Both the position numbers and the translations under genes were made by a program. From Acidithiobacillus ferridurans (lineage in GTDB: Bacteria; Pseudomonadota; Gammaproteobacteria; Acidithiobacillales; Acidithiobacillaceae): a stretch of 64,000 nt of DNA. The notes below the pieces were generated by a model. The model made no database searches, was not told the origin of the DNA, and saw nothing but the letters and a program-made list of their open reading frames with translations. Shown here piece by piece: positions 19,102 through 26,647 of the stretch. Positions within the stretch are counted from its first letter, which is position 1. Each line of letters starts with the position of its first letter. The stretch spans positions 124,001-188,000 of the forward strand of contig NZ_AP018795.1 in the NCBI RefSeq assembly GCF_003966655.1. Direction: 5' to 3'.

Positions 19102-19430
19102 GGCATATCCATTAACTGCTCTTGCTGATGAATTACCGCTTCCAGGCGATAGGCGTTACCCAATGCAAACTTGAACAGGGCCTTTAATTCTTGCCTGGGC
19201 AGTGGGGTGTATAGATTCATGTCATAAGCGGCTTTGAGTAGATTGCCAATCCGTCGCTGCTCAAGCAAAAGGTCATGCGCCTTGTTCATAGGGTCTACGG
19301 CAGTCAGGACGAGATGTTTTATCACTTGGGCTCGCGACAGATCCGCCGCAAGGCAAAGACTATCCAGCGCCGCGAATTCACGGGTCGTCATGCGCACTGC
19401 AAAGACTGTCGTGGGTTCTGGGTTTGCCAT
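19098..19430 (-). CDS. MobC-like oriT-binding accessory protein (ribbon-helix-helix)
   Basis: A 110-residue protein with an N-terminal ribbon-helix-helix pattern (TVFAVRMTTREFAALDSLC) and a helical tail, as in mobilisation accessory proteins that bind oriT and help the relaxase. The ATG at 19430 follows GGAGG; a start 48 bases up has no site. It is the first gene of the relaxase operon, downstream of one of the four conserved leader boxes. Confidence 0.75.
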   Translation of the reverse strand: MANPEPTTVFAVRMTTREFAALDSLCLAADLSRAQVIKHLVLTAVDPMNKAHDLLLEQRRIGNLLKAAYDMNLYTPLPRQELKALFKFALGNAYRLEAVIHQQEQLMDMP

Positions 19431-19440
19431 GGCACAACCT

Positions 19441-19488
19441 CCAGATAGGGATTCCTGTCTGGTAATGGCCATCGGCAACCTGTTTGTG
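19441..19488 (-). promoter_or_regulatory. conserved leader box A plus hairpin, before mobC
   Basis: On the minus strand the box 19488-19459 (CACAAACAGG, then a GATGGCCATTACC core) is followed at once by an inverted repeat CCAGA/TCTGG (19441-19462) that abuts the GGAGG ribosome site of mobC. The same box precedes three other genes. A possible -10 (TATGAT) lies about 10 bases before the box, which would put it at the 5' end of the mRNA. Confidence 0.65.
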
Positions 19489-19631
19489 CTGCCATCATAA
19501 ACAAGGCATGCACTGGTCCGTAGCCAGCTTGGTAGCGATCAGAAAGAACAAGGCGCCGGACGGCAAGAAATAATGGCTGTGACAAGCGAAGCGCGGAATG
19601 GCCGGGGTGTCGGGGCTTGCCCTGATCAGGT

Positions 19632-19694
19632 GGGATGTTAAACGTGGTCGGCGAAGCCGTGCCATGTTTACACATCCCCTACCCTGCCCCTCAC
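19632..19694 (+). other. origin of transfer (oriT) with predicted nic site
   Basis: A nearly perfect inverted repeat GGGATGTTAAAC (19632-19643) and GTTTACACATCCC (19666-19678), with a 22-base loop, is followed directly by CCTACCCTG|CCCC. This strongly resembles the RP4/IncP nic region (CCTATCCTG|CCC), in which an inverted repeat likewise precedes the nick. The predicted nick is between 19686 and 19687. It lies upstream of the divergently reading mobC-relaxase operon, as expected for MOBP systems. Confidence 0.7.
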
Positions 19695-19741
19695 TAAGCG
19701 TTCAGGGTATCGGTAGAAAAGTCCAGAAATGGATCACATAG

Positions 19742-19900
19742 GAGCCATAAAAACCGTATCCGGCCCATGAACAGAGCACAAAAAGACCAGTCCACGATCA
19801 CAACATTGCCACCATCCGTTCAGTAGAGCCACAAAAAGACCATCCGCAACCCATAAGGCCATCACTAGCAATTCATTGCGGACCCATCAAAAGCCGAAAG
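19742..19900 (+). repeat. degenerate direct repeats near oriT
   Basis: Four related motifs of the form GAGCCA(C)AAAAAGACC occur at about 19742, 19773, 19826 and 19881 (gaps 31, 53 and 55 bases). They could be iteron-like protein-binding sites. Similarity is partial and the set may be fortuitous. Confidence 0.35.
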
Positions 19901-19927
19901 ATCGCCTGGAGAGCTCCATAGTCAGGC

Positions 19928-19977
19928 CACAAACAGGTCCCCGATGGCCATTACCAGGTAGAGAGCAATGTTGCTCT
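19928..19977 (+). promoter_or_regulatory. conserved leader box B plus hairpin, before the AntA-type gene
   Basis: The box 19928-19957 is followed by a hairpin AGAGCAA/TTGCTCT (19962-19977) and then the TGGAG ribosome site and ATG at 19996. The distance from box start to ATG is 68 bases. Confidence 0.65.
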
Positions 19978-19995
19978 TCAACTGGAGAAAACATC

Positions 19996-20772
19996 ATGAA
20001 TGGACATAATGAACTGATTCCTATTGAAAAAGTTAAAGGTGTAATACAAAACCACGACCAACCGTTGTGCAACGCCCGCGACCTCCATACCTTTCTGGAA
20101 GTAGGCAAGGACTTCTCCACCTGGATCAAAGATCGCATCCAGCAGCATGGATTCTTGGAAAATCAAGACTTTATAGTTATCCCCAATTTTGGGGAAAACC
20201 CCAACGGCGGTCGCCCATCGAAGGAATACCACCTCACGATTGAGGCCGCCAAGCATATCTCCATGGCAGAGCACACCCCCAAAGGTCAGGAAGCCCGCCA
20301 GTATTTCATTGAGTGCGAGCGCATCGTCCTTGAAGAACTCCGGCGCACGCCAGGTCTTCCTTCTTTGGATGAGCCGCCCATCTGCATGTACATCCCACAG
20401 GAGACCGAGATTCTTTGTATCGGTGATGACGGACTCATGGAAATCGGTTTTCGGGTGAATTGGAATGACGGGAGTAATGCGCGAATCGTTATCGGTCAGC
20501 CGACCCCGCTGTTCATCGCCATGGCCAACAGCCAAGTAAAACTCCCACATCCAGATGCCTTTGGACTTCCGCTCTGGCTTGAAATGCATGGGAGGGAAGC
20601 ATTCGTGACAATGCCCAAAGACACCCTCAATGGTGAACCGAAAGACCATCTCATGTTGCAGCACTCAAAGACGCTCATCATCGGACATCATGGTGCAATA
20701 GATCGGCTAATAAACGAACGAGGCTATACCGTCACTCATTTTCTGTCCCTCAACTATGGGCAAAGGGGCTAA
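19996..20772 (+). CDS. AntA/AntB-type antirepressor-domain protein
   Basis: A 258-residue protein. Residues about 20-115 match the phage antirepressor (AntA/AntB) DNA-binding domain, with DLHTFLEVGKDFSTWIKDRI and then GGRPSKEYHLTIEAAKHISM. The C-terminal 140 residues are unassigned. The start at 19996 follows a TGGAG site and leader box B; an earlier in-frame start would run through the box. It probably acts as a regulator of the element; the target is unknown. Confidence 0.8.
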   Translation: MNGHNELIPIEKVKGVIQNHDQPLCNARDLHTFLEVGKDFSTWIKDRIQQHGFLENQDFIVIPNFGENPNGGRPSKEYHLTIEAAKHISMAEHTPKGQEARQYFIECERIVLEELRRTPGLPSLDEPPICMYIPQETEILCIGDDGLMEIGFRVNWNDGSNARIVIGQPTPLFIAMANSQVKLPHPDAFGLPLWLEMHGREAFVTMPKDTLNGEPKDHLMLQHSKTLIIGHHGAIDRLINERGYTVTHFLSLNYGQRG

Positions 20773-20775
20773 TTC

Positions 20776-21456
20776 ATGGCCGAGAGAAGGAAAACACACG
20801 GCGCGATGACCATTCACCAGATTTTTGAAATAGACGCGAAAATCGGTGATCTCTACAAAAATGGTGAACCGGGCGTGGTGGCTGAACGTTCCGTTGGCAC
20901 AGCCATAGCAAAATTGATGGCGCGCAGGATGGCGAATGACGGAAAGGCCCATATTGGTGACGTCGCCCATGTGCAGCAACTGATGCAATGTGGCATCGCT
21001 AAAACGACTGCCAAGCGAATTGTTAAAAAAGCGAGGAATCTCGCAACAGACATGCCGCCCATGCCTGATCCGGAGATCCAGCCACAAACTCCGGAAAAGA
21101 GCCGGACCCTCTCACCAAAGGCCAAGGCTGGCGACAACATCGCCGTACCCATCACCACAGAATCCAGTCAGGTAGAACGCCTTAAAGGCGACGCCAGAGA
21201 GTCGGATGGATTCGTTTGGGATCCAAAAGTTGGCGATCAGGGCGATTACGTTGCCCCCCAAACACTGCTTAGTGGCTTCATTCGAGGCCGAGACGGGGAT
21301 GTCTGGGATGCCCGTCATGGGAAATTCCTTAAACGGAGCACCCTCCAGGATGGGTATAAACGCAAGGAAGATGACTGGATTTGGAACAGCACCATGGGCA
21401 TGTACAGGGATCCCAATCCCAAAGCCACAAACCCGTATGGCCTGCCGGACGGATAG
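20776..21456 (+). CDS. hypothetical protein of the plasmid-like backbone
   Basis: A 226-residue protein I do not recognise. The N-terminal 90 residues are helical and basic, ending GIAKTTAKRIVKKARNLA. A Pro-rich linker follows, and then a C-terminal region with two similar stretches (DGFVWDPKVGDQGDYV and DGDVWDARHGKFLKR) that form an aromatic/Gly repeat. It starts three bases after the AntA-type gene, and leader box C begins three bases after its stop. Confidence 0.7.
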   Translation: MAERRKTHGAMTIHQIFEIDAKIGDLYKNGEPGVVAERSVGTAIAKLMARRMANDGKAHIGDVAHVQQLMQCGIAKTTAKRIVKKARNLATDMPPMPDPEIQPQTPEKSRTLSPKAKAGDNIAVPITTESSQVERLKGDARESDGFVWDPKVGDQGDYVAPQTLLSGFIRGRDGDVWDARHGKFLKRSTLQDGYKRKEDDWIWNSTMGMYRDPNPKATNPYGLPDG

Positions 21457-21458
21457 GC

Positions 21459-21502
21459 CACAAACAGGTTCCCGATGGCCATTACCAGGTAGGCAGAAGC
21501 CT
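21459..21502 (+). promoter_or_regulatory. conserved leader box C plus hairpin, before the ParA-like gene
   Basis: The box 21459-21488 begins just after the previous stop codon. A short hairpin AGGC-AGAA-GCCT (21491-21502) with a following T-run comes next. The T-run (CCTTTTT) can pair with the AAGGAG ribosome site, so translation could be masked. ATG at 21522. Confidence 0.65.
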
Positions 21503-21521
21503 TTTTAAGGAGACGCACACA

Positions 21522-22313
21522 ATGAAGACGATTATTTTTTCACACGGTGATAAGGGCGGGGTCGGCAAGTCTGTCGTGGCAGCCTTGTTGGTGGATATGG
21601 CCTTGCAGCGTTTCAGCCGCGCTTCACTGATTGAGGGTGACGCTAAGACCCCCGACGTTTTTGCCCGGTATCAGGATGATCCACAAGTCGTAAAGAAAAT
21701 GATCTCCTTGAATCTGGCCGGGGATGCCGCCACGGCGGTAGGTGGTCTGGCAGAATGGCTGGAAAACGAAAACCCGGACGACCATCTGGTCACCATCGTG
21801 AACCTTCCGGCTAATGCAGGGGAAACGCTGGACGGATTGGTGGACCTGATTATTCCAGTCTGCACAGACTTGGGTTACGACGTCGCCGCATGCTATTCAC
21901 TGGGCAAGGGCGCTGAGGCATCGCTGTCACTTCAACAGTCCATGGATAGCGGATTACTGTCAAAAATCGACGAAAGCCGCCGATTGATCATCATCCCGGA
22001 GTTTGCTGGAACACGAGACTCGTTCATCTACACCAATAAAGCGGTCGCCGAAAAATATCTCTATGAAAAAACGGTACTGCCAAAGCTGGCCCCCGTCCCT
22101 ACCGCTGACGTCATTTTCAGCTCCCCAGGCGCGTTTTCGACGATGGCCAAAAGGAAGCCGGAAGGCTTTGGGGTATTTCAGGCACACACCCTGAAACGCT
22201 GGTTGAAAGACTGCTTTGCCGCCCTTGATCCAGTTTTTCCCGAACCGCTTTTCCCCGAACCACCTGCACTACACGACGACATGGTTGATGGTGAGCGCGG
22301 ACCCTATGAATGA
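21522..22313 (+). CDS. ParA/MinD-family ATPase (StbB-like)
   Basis: A 263-residue P-loop ATPase with the deviant Walker A motif KGGVGKS at residues 11-17 and the NLPAN stretch where the second switch region lies. Such proteins segregate plasmids or link the DNA to the transfer machinery. The start follows AAGGAG and leader box C. The next gene overlaps its stop. No ParB homologue or clear centromere is recognisable, so StbB-type function in stability or transfer is the best guess. Confidence 0.82.
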   Translation: MKTIIFSHGDKGGVGKSVVAALLVDMALQRFSRASLIEGDAKTPDVFARYQDDPQVVKKMISLNLAGDAATAVGGLAEWLENENPDDHLVTIVNLPANAGETLDGLVDLIIPVCTDLGYDVAACYSLGKGAEASLSLQQSMDSGLLSKIDESRRLIIIPEFAGTRDSFIYTNKAVAEKYLYEKTVLPKLAPVPTADVIFSSPGAFSTMAKRKPEGFGVFQAHTLKRWLKDCFAALDPVFPEPLFPEPPALHDDMVDGERGPYE

Positions 22314-23130
22314 TCTTAAAACCTTTCTGGTAGATGGCGGTATGGCGGGCCGCGGCGGCGGGCGGTCCCTCGCCGTCCGCGGCCTTGTGGATATGTATCA
22401 GCATGGTGCCGACCCGGGCTATCAGGCGTTAGCGGGAAACAACATTCCGACCGGGAGTAAGGTGCTTGTCTGGGATGCCTGTCACGATGAGAAAACAGGC
22501 TTTCACCTCTGGGAAAAATACACGTCCACACACCAACCCGGTTGGCGGAAGAACCCTGGCCAAGTTGTCGTCAAGTTCGGAAGATTTGGCACCGAAATAG
22601 GAAAAATCGCCTATGGCGCCATAGCAGATCTCGCTTTGGAATCTGCCCAGCGGCGTCCGACACGCCTGATTATTGATCTCCCATTTGTCTCTGCTAGCGA
22701 GACACTTGAACAGACGTTAATGAGCGGTTTGCTCCACGACCTAAATGCTATCCCCATCTGGCTCATGGGCACAGGTGTTGCCGACACCGCCACACTGGCT
22801 GACCGAGTCATGGCATTGCCAGAGATATACGGGGATCGCGGTGTCGTTCTACGAAACAGCCATTGTGGCCCATGGGAGGCTTTCAACGTTTGGCAATCAT
22901 CAGGGACACGCCGGGTACTGGTGGATCGCGAGAACTGGCTCGACCTGTTCATGCTGCATCTCAGCGAGTGGCCTGAGAAAAAGATGCGCGAAGTATGTCT
23001 AAACATGCCGCTTGATCTGGCCAATGGCAAAGCGCTCAAGGACGGGAGCTGGATCGGATTGTGGCGTATGTCCATTCAGTTGTGGCGTGGCGCATTCATG
23101 AATCGCATAAATGTCATTGAAAAACTTTAG
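22306..23130 (+). CDS. hypothetical protein, possible divergent MinD-like fold
   Basis: A 274-residue protein whose ATG overlaps the ParA-like gene by eight bases. There is no Walker A motif. The central pattern (RLIIDLPF, then IPIWLMGTGVAD) resembles the later strands of MinD/StbB ATPases, so it may be an inactive paralogue and partner of the upstream ATPase. That is inference; no family was recognised. Confidence 0.65.
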   Translation: MNDLKTFLVDGGMAGRGGGRSLAVRGLVDMYQHGADPGYQALAGNNIPTGSKVLVWDACHDEKTGFHLWEKYTSTHQPGWRKNPGQVVVKFGRFGTEIGKIAYGAIADLALESAQRRPTRLIIDLPFVSASETLEQTLMSGLLHDLNAIPIWLMGTGVADTATLADRVMALPEIYGDRGVVLRNSHCGPWEAFNVWQSSGTRRVLVDRENWLDLFMLHLSEWPEKKMREVCLNMPLDLANGKALKDGSWIGLWRMSIQLWRGAFMNRINVIEKL

Positions 23131-23142
23131 GATGGATTAAAC

Positions 23143-23718
23143 ATGGCGACAAAAGCTGAAGAGGCCAAGCAGCACTTTTTTAATGGCAACAAAGGGTGGG
23201 CCGAAGAATATGCTGCAATGCAGGCCGGACTTACTATGGATGCGAATGACCCGATGTGGTGGTTCATCTTCCAGCAAGTGGCCCCAAAGGGGGATGGTAC
23301 CGCAGAAAATGTGCAGCTTCACGAATTCAAAGAAGCCGTGGACAAGCTCGCAGAAATTAAAAACGGGCTGAAAGGCGATGTAGGCGAAGAAGTATCAAGG
23401 GCGCTCAGGGAAATAACCACAATTAAAAAGAATCTGGAGGCACAGATTAACAGCCAGATTGACACGGAGAAAGACGGTGAGCGTGCCGTAATAACGTTGA
23501 CGCAAAAATATGAAAAGATGGATAAAGAGGCGGAACTGCTTCAGAAATCCATCGATGCGGCCGTAAAAATTTATGGCCTGAAACCACCAGAAAATCATCT
23601 GTCGCGCTATCTGGTAGAGAACGTCAGCAATCGACGCCTCCTGTTCTTCCTTGGGGCCATCCCTGTCAGCATCATCGCACTTGGCATTGTCGAGTGGCTG
23701 GCGATTACCTATGCCTAA
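23143..23718 (+). CDS. coiled-coil membrane protein, unknown
   Basis: A 191-residue protein with a mixed N-terminal domain (WWFIFQQVAPKGDG), a long charged coiled coil (about residues 60-145) and one C-terminal transmembrane helix (LLFFLGAIPVSIIALGIVEW). It would be tail-anchored, facing the cytoplasm. It lies 12 bases after the preceding gene in the ParA-like operon, so a membrane anchor for that system is plausible. Confidence 0.65.
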   Translation: MATKAEEAKQHFFNGNKGWAEEYAAMQAGLTMDANDPMWWFIFQQVAPKGDGTAENVQLHEFKEAVDKLAEIKNGLKGDVGEEVSRALREITTIKKNLEAQINSQIDTEKDGERAVITLTQKYEKMDKEAELLQKSIDAAVKIYGLKPPENHLSRYLVENVSNRRLLFFLGAIPVSIIALGIVEWLAITYA

Positions 23719-23734
23719 CAAACGGAGGTCAGTC

Positions 23735-24232
23735 ATGAAAAAAAAGCCGAGACTCGCCGATGTTGTCGTGTCCTTTGATTGGGTTGTTCCGAACCCGCGC
23801 TTGAAAGGTTACCTGTACTCTATGGATGGCCCTGGGGTGGGCACGCTCACGGCCTGCGTGGATGTTGTTACATGCACCAATATTCCGTTAGGTGACAGAG
23901 AGGTATTCGTCATGGGCATCAGGCACGGCGGAGAAGCCAGGCTGTTCAGAAACATGGCCTGGCACAATGAGGACATGTGCGGATTTTGCAGATGGGCGGG
24001 TCAAGTTCTGACCACGTTCACAAGGATCTCCGAAACGTTACTGGACAGCCACCCGTGCGATAGCAGCGAGGAAGGCATAGTCTGCTTTCTTGCCAGTGAC
24101 AAGGCGCGGCACACCGCGTGCGAATCGACCGAGTGGGAAGGTCCGTGTGCGGCGTTTTCCATCGGCTCGGCGACACATGCGGAGTTCAGGAACAGGCTTC
24201 TTCACGAGTTAACCAGCATCGGGCGCAAGTAA
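23735..24232 (+). CDS. hypothetical Cys-rich protein
   Basis: A 165-residue protein with eight or more cysteines, including CVDVVTC and MCGFC. It follows the coiled-coil gene by 16 bases with an ACGGAGG site. No family is recognised. A metal-binding or redox fold is possible from the Cys spacing. Confidence 0.6.
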   Translation: MKKKPRLADVVVSFDWVVPNPRLKGYLYSMDGPGVGTLTACVDVVTCTNIPLGDREVFVMGIRHGGEARLFRNMAWHNEDMCGFCRWAGQVLTTFTRISETLLDSHPCDSSEEGIVCFLASDKARHTACESTEWEGPCAAFSIGSATHAEFRNRLLHELTSIGRK

Positions 24233-24233
24233 A

Positions 24234-24349
24234 ATGCGCACCCTTGATATTTTCTCTGGAATTTTCTGGCGGAGCCAGTCTGGTATCCTGCCTATGCGCT
24301 GCTGTTCATGCTGGCGGTGATCGCCATCGTAGCCTGGCTTGGCCGATGA
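24234..24349 (+). pseudogene. possible frameshifted small membrane protein
   Basis: Starts one base after the previous stop with MRTLDIFSGIFW. A one-base shift within the TGGCGG would join it to AEPVWYPAYALLFMLAV and a hydrophobic end (IAIVAWLGR), whose stop overlaps the traB start. The joined product would be a 38-39-residue single-span protein. As sequenced it is broken. Confidence 0.3.
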
Positions 24350-25578
24350 CCGCCGCAATGAAAAACAGGATAGCCCCATTCCCGTTCGTCGCGCGGGCGA
24401 TCTTCGCCGCGCTGCTGGGTGTGTCGTGGCAATACGGGCATTGGGGCCCGGTGCTTTCCCTGCTCCTCATTCCGCTGGTGGTGATGGGACCCTCCAGACG
24501 GGACCGGTACGGAGTCGCCCTAGCCTATTATCTGGCTGGCAGTCACGGGCTCATATTAGGCTCCGCGTCGTTTTTCGGACCTGGGCATGTTCCGATGGGC
24601 GTTGCCCTCTGGCTCGCCAGTTCGGTGCTGCTGGCAGCGGGATGGGTCTTTGCCGATCGGCCATGGCGGGTGCTGGCCGTGTTGCTCATCGATGCGCTGC
24701 CGCCCTTGGGGTTATTTGACTGGTTGTCACCCCTGGCGAATGCAGGGGTACTGTTTCCCGCATTAGGTATATTCGGTCTACTGGCCTGGCTGCTGCTGAT
24801 TTATGTCGCGCTGCATGGCCTGTCCGCGTATCGGGACCGGCATGCGCTCTCCGCTTCTCTGGATATTATCCCGGTATTGCTGATCGCGTCCTTGGCCGCG
24901 AACATGGTCATCCCCAACGAAACGCGGCCTGTGGGTTGGATGGGTATGGACCTGCATCTGGGACCGATCACGCGAAATATCATGGCGGATATGGCTCGCA
25001 ATCAGGAATGGATCAGCCAGACGCAAGCCAAAGCGGGGCATCACAGGGTCGTGCTGTTACCCGAAACCTTACTGACCTGGTGGGCCGGTAATGCCGCTGA
25101 GGTCAAATCCGCCGTGCCCATGGGGCAGACGTGGCTGGTCGGCGCTTCGGTACCAGTTGGTCCGGCGCTACTGGCCGACGGCATTGAGGAAGTGCGTGGT
25201 GGGGTGGTGGATGGAAAAGGAAAATCGGGGCGTCTAATCTTTGTTTCCCCTTTCCCTGTACCCGTCTCCATGTGGCACCCCTGGTATCAGGGGCATGGCT
25301 ATGTCCGGTCAGACGGCGTTGGTTACGAGGCCGGCTGGTGGGAACCGATACGGAAGGTAGACGGTGTGCGCGCTTGGGCATCGATCTGTTATGATCAGCT
25401 CCTGCCATGGGTTTGGGCCGAATGTGTTGCACAGGATCCGCAAGTTGTTCTGCTGACGAACAATGAATGGTGGGCCGATGGTACCGGAATCCCGGAGATC
25501 CAACGAGCTACGGCATGGGCTTGGACGCGGCTGATTGGGTCGCCGGTGGTGGAAGCCGAGAATGCTGAAAACCGTTAG
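24346..25578 (+). CDS. traB: TraB-like conjugal transfer protein (Lnt/nitrilase type)
   Basis: A 410-residue protein with five or six N-terminal transmembrane helices, then a nitrilase-like domain with LLPETLLTWW (catalytic Glu) and ASICYDQLLPW (catalytic Cys), as in apolipoprotein acyltransferases and the TraB proteins of Ti and IncP-type plasmids. The TraB pattern near the end (NNEWWADGTGIPEIQRATAWAWTR) is intact. The last residues (ENAENR) lie at the junction with a recombinase remnant and may be altered. The ATG at 24346 overlaps an upstream stop. Confidence 0.8.
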   Translation: MTAAMKNRIAPFPFVARAIFAALLGVSWQYGHWGPVLSLLLIPLVVMGPSRRDRYGVALAYYLAGSHGLILGSASFFGPGHVPMGVALWLASSVLLAAGWVFADRPWRVLAVLLIDALPPLGLFDWLSPLANAGVLFPALGIFGLLAWLLLIYVALHGLSAYRDRHALSASLDIIPVLLIASLAANMVIPNETRPVGWMGMDLHLGPITRNIMADMARNQEWISQTQAKAGHHRVVLLPETLLTWWAGNAAEVKSAVPMGQTWLVGASVPVGPALLADGIEEVRGGVVDGKGKSGRLIFVSPFPVPVSMWHPWYQGHGYVRSDGVGYEAGWWEPIRKVDGVRAWASICYDQLLPWVWAECVAQDPQVVLLTNNEWWADGTGIPEIQRATAWAWTRLIGSPVVEAENAENR

Positions 25579-25579
25579 T

Positions 25580-25713
25580 ACTACTGGTTAGCAACGTCTA
25601 TTCTTCTTGGGTTTGTCATAGAAGTGACGATCGTCACTGGGCACAAGACACTCCAGATGCTCAAGCGTTATACTCATCCAAGTGCCGAGGATTTGGCAAA
25701 AATGTTAGGATGA
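25580..25713 (+). pseudogene. tyrosine recombinase C-terminal remnant
   Basis: A stretch without a start codon ends in TGHKTLQMLKRYTHPSAEDLAKMLG and a stop at 25711-25713. This is the classic C-terminal segment of a phage-type integrase, with the nucleophile Tyr in RYTH. Nothing of the upstream catalytic domain remains. It marks a junction directly after traB. Confidence 0.7.
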
Positions 25714-25732
25714 CACTTTAAATGGAGAGCAC

Positions 25733-26248
25733 ATGAGAATTGATCTAACCGACAAAGAACGTTTCGCACTGGCAATCCAGTATGAAATTTTGGATGCTCT
25801 AAAACCCGAGGAGGGATATGGCAAGCATTCTGAAAGCCTAATGAGTGGCCACAAATGGATTTACGACGATATATTTAGGCTAATGTCTGAGAATTTGCCT
25901 GACGAAAAGGCAAGATATGTGCTGGATGTTCTTGATCTATACCGTGACCTGACAATCAGTTTTGGGCACCTTGAAAACAAATCCAGCATCGAAGAATATG
26001 AAATCAAGTTTCCGGGATTTGATGGCAACCATGAGGCTGAACTTCTTAATTTCGCAAGAGATTTGCTGAATTATCATATGTACGAGTCTGTGCTGCATGA
26101 CAATGAACTAGACTCCCATTCCCAAACAACAGAAATCTATCAAAGAATGCTCTCCAAGTGGAGTGAACTTGGTAGACCACGAGCACCGCTGACCAAAGAA
26201 ACCATACAAGACATACTGGCGGCTAGACGCTACCCCGGAAACGAATAG
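25733..26248 (+). CDS. YfbU family protein
   Basis: A 171-residue protein matching the YfbU family along its length: an N-terminal LTDKERFALAIQYEIL, then a middle IEEYEIKFPGFDGNHEAELL and a C-terminal IYQRMLSKW. E. coli YfbU is a small cytosolic protein of uncertain role. The start follows GGAGAG. Here it is island cargo directly after the recombinase remnant. Confidence 0.8.
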   Translation: MRIDLTDKERFALAIQYEILDALKPEEGYGKHSESLMSGHKWIYDDIFRLMSENLPDEKARYVLDVLDLYRDLTISFGHLENKSSIEEYEIKFPGFDGNHEAELLNFARDLLNYHMYESVLHDNELDSHSQTTEIYQRMLSKWSELGRPRAPLTKETIQDILAARRYPGNE

Positions 26249-26273
26249 AACCATTATCAACGAGGACTCGATT

Positions 26274-26618
26274 ATGATCGAAGCGCTTTGGTCAGTTGTA
26301 TTTAATAGAGTCGGCAATCACGGGCCACTGAACCACGGTGCAGGCGTGGTGGTTTTTGAAACGGAACGTATTTTCGGTGGTGATAGTCGATACTTTTACA
26401 CTGGCAATTATAGCATCAGCAATGGCGTGGCTACAGCAATGCTTACATCTACGCACTATGCTGGACTTAGGGAGTCCATTATCGGGCCGGATGAAATAAC
26501 AACATTCCAGCTAACCGGAAAAATTGAGCAGCAGAGGATCGCCGTTTCTGGGCATGTTGTTGGCCGACCAAATGTAATGGTGATGGCAACCCTCACCCGC
26601 CGTGCGGAATTGCCATAA
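26274..26618 (+). CDS. GrlR family regulatory protein
   Basis: A 114-residue protein with the GrlR pattern: an N-terminal MIEALWSVVF, then GAGVVVFETERIFGGDS and a conserved TRRAELP end. GrlR is an anti-activator of virulence regulation in enteropathogens, but the family is wider and often sits alone on mobile DNA. It follows yfbU by 25 bases. Confidence 0.75.
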   Translation: MIEALWSVVFNRVGNHGPLNHGAGVVVFETERIFGGDSRYFYTGNYSISNGVATAMLTSTHYAGLRESIIGPDEITTFQLTGKIEQQRIAVSGHVVGRPNVMVMATLTRRAELP

Positions 26619-26647
26619 ATAGTGACATCATTTATTAAGGAAAACGA

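Noticed and set aside
18202-19128. Long plus-strand open frame opposite the relaxase gene
   Set aside because: It is the mirror of a well-supported relaxase; the translation has no family features.
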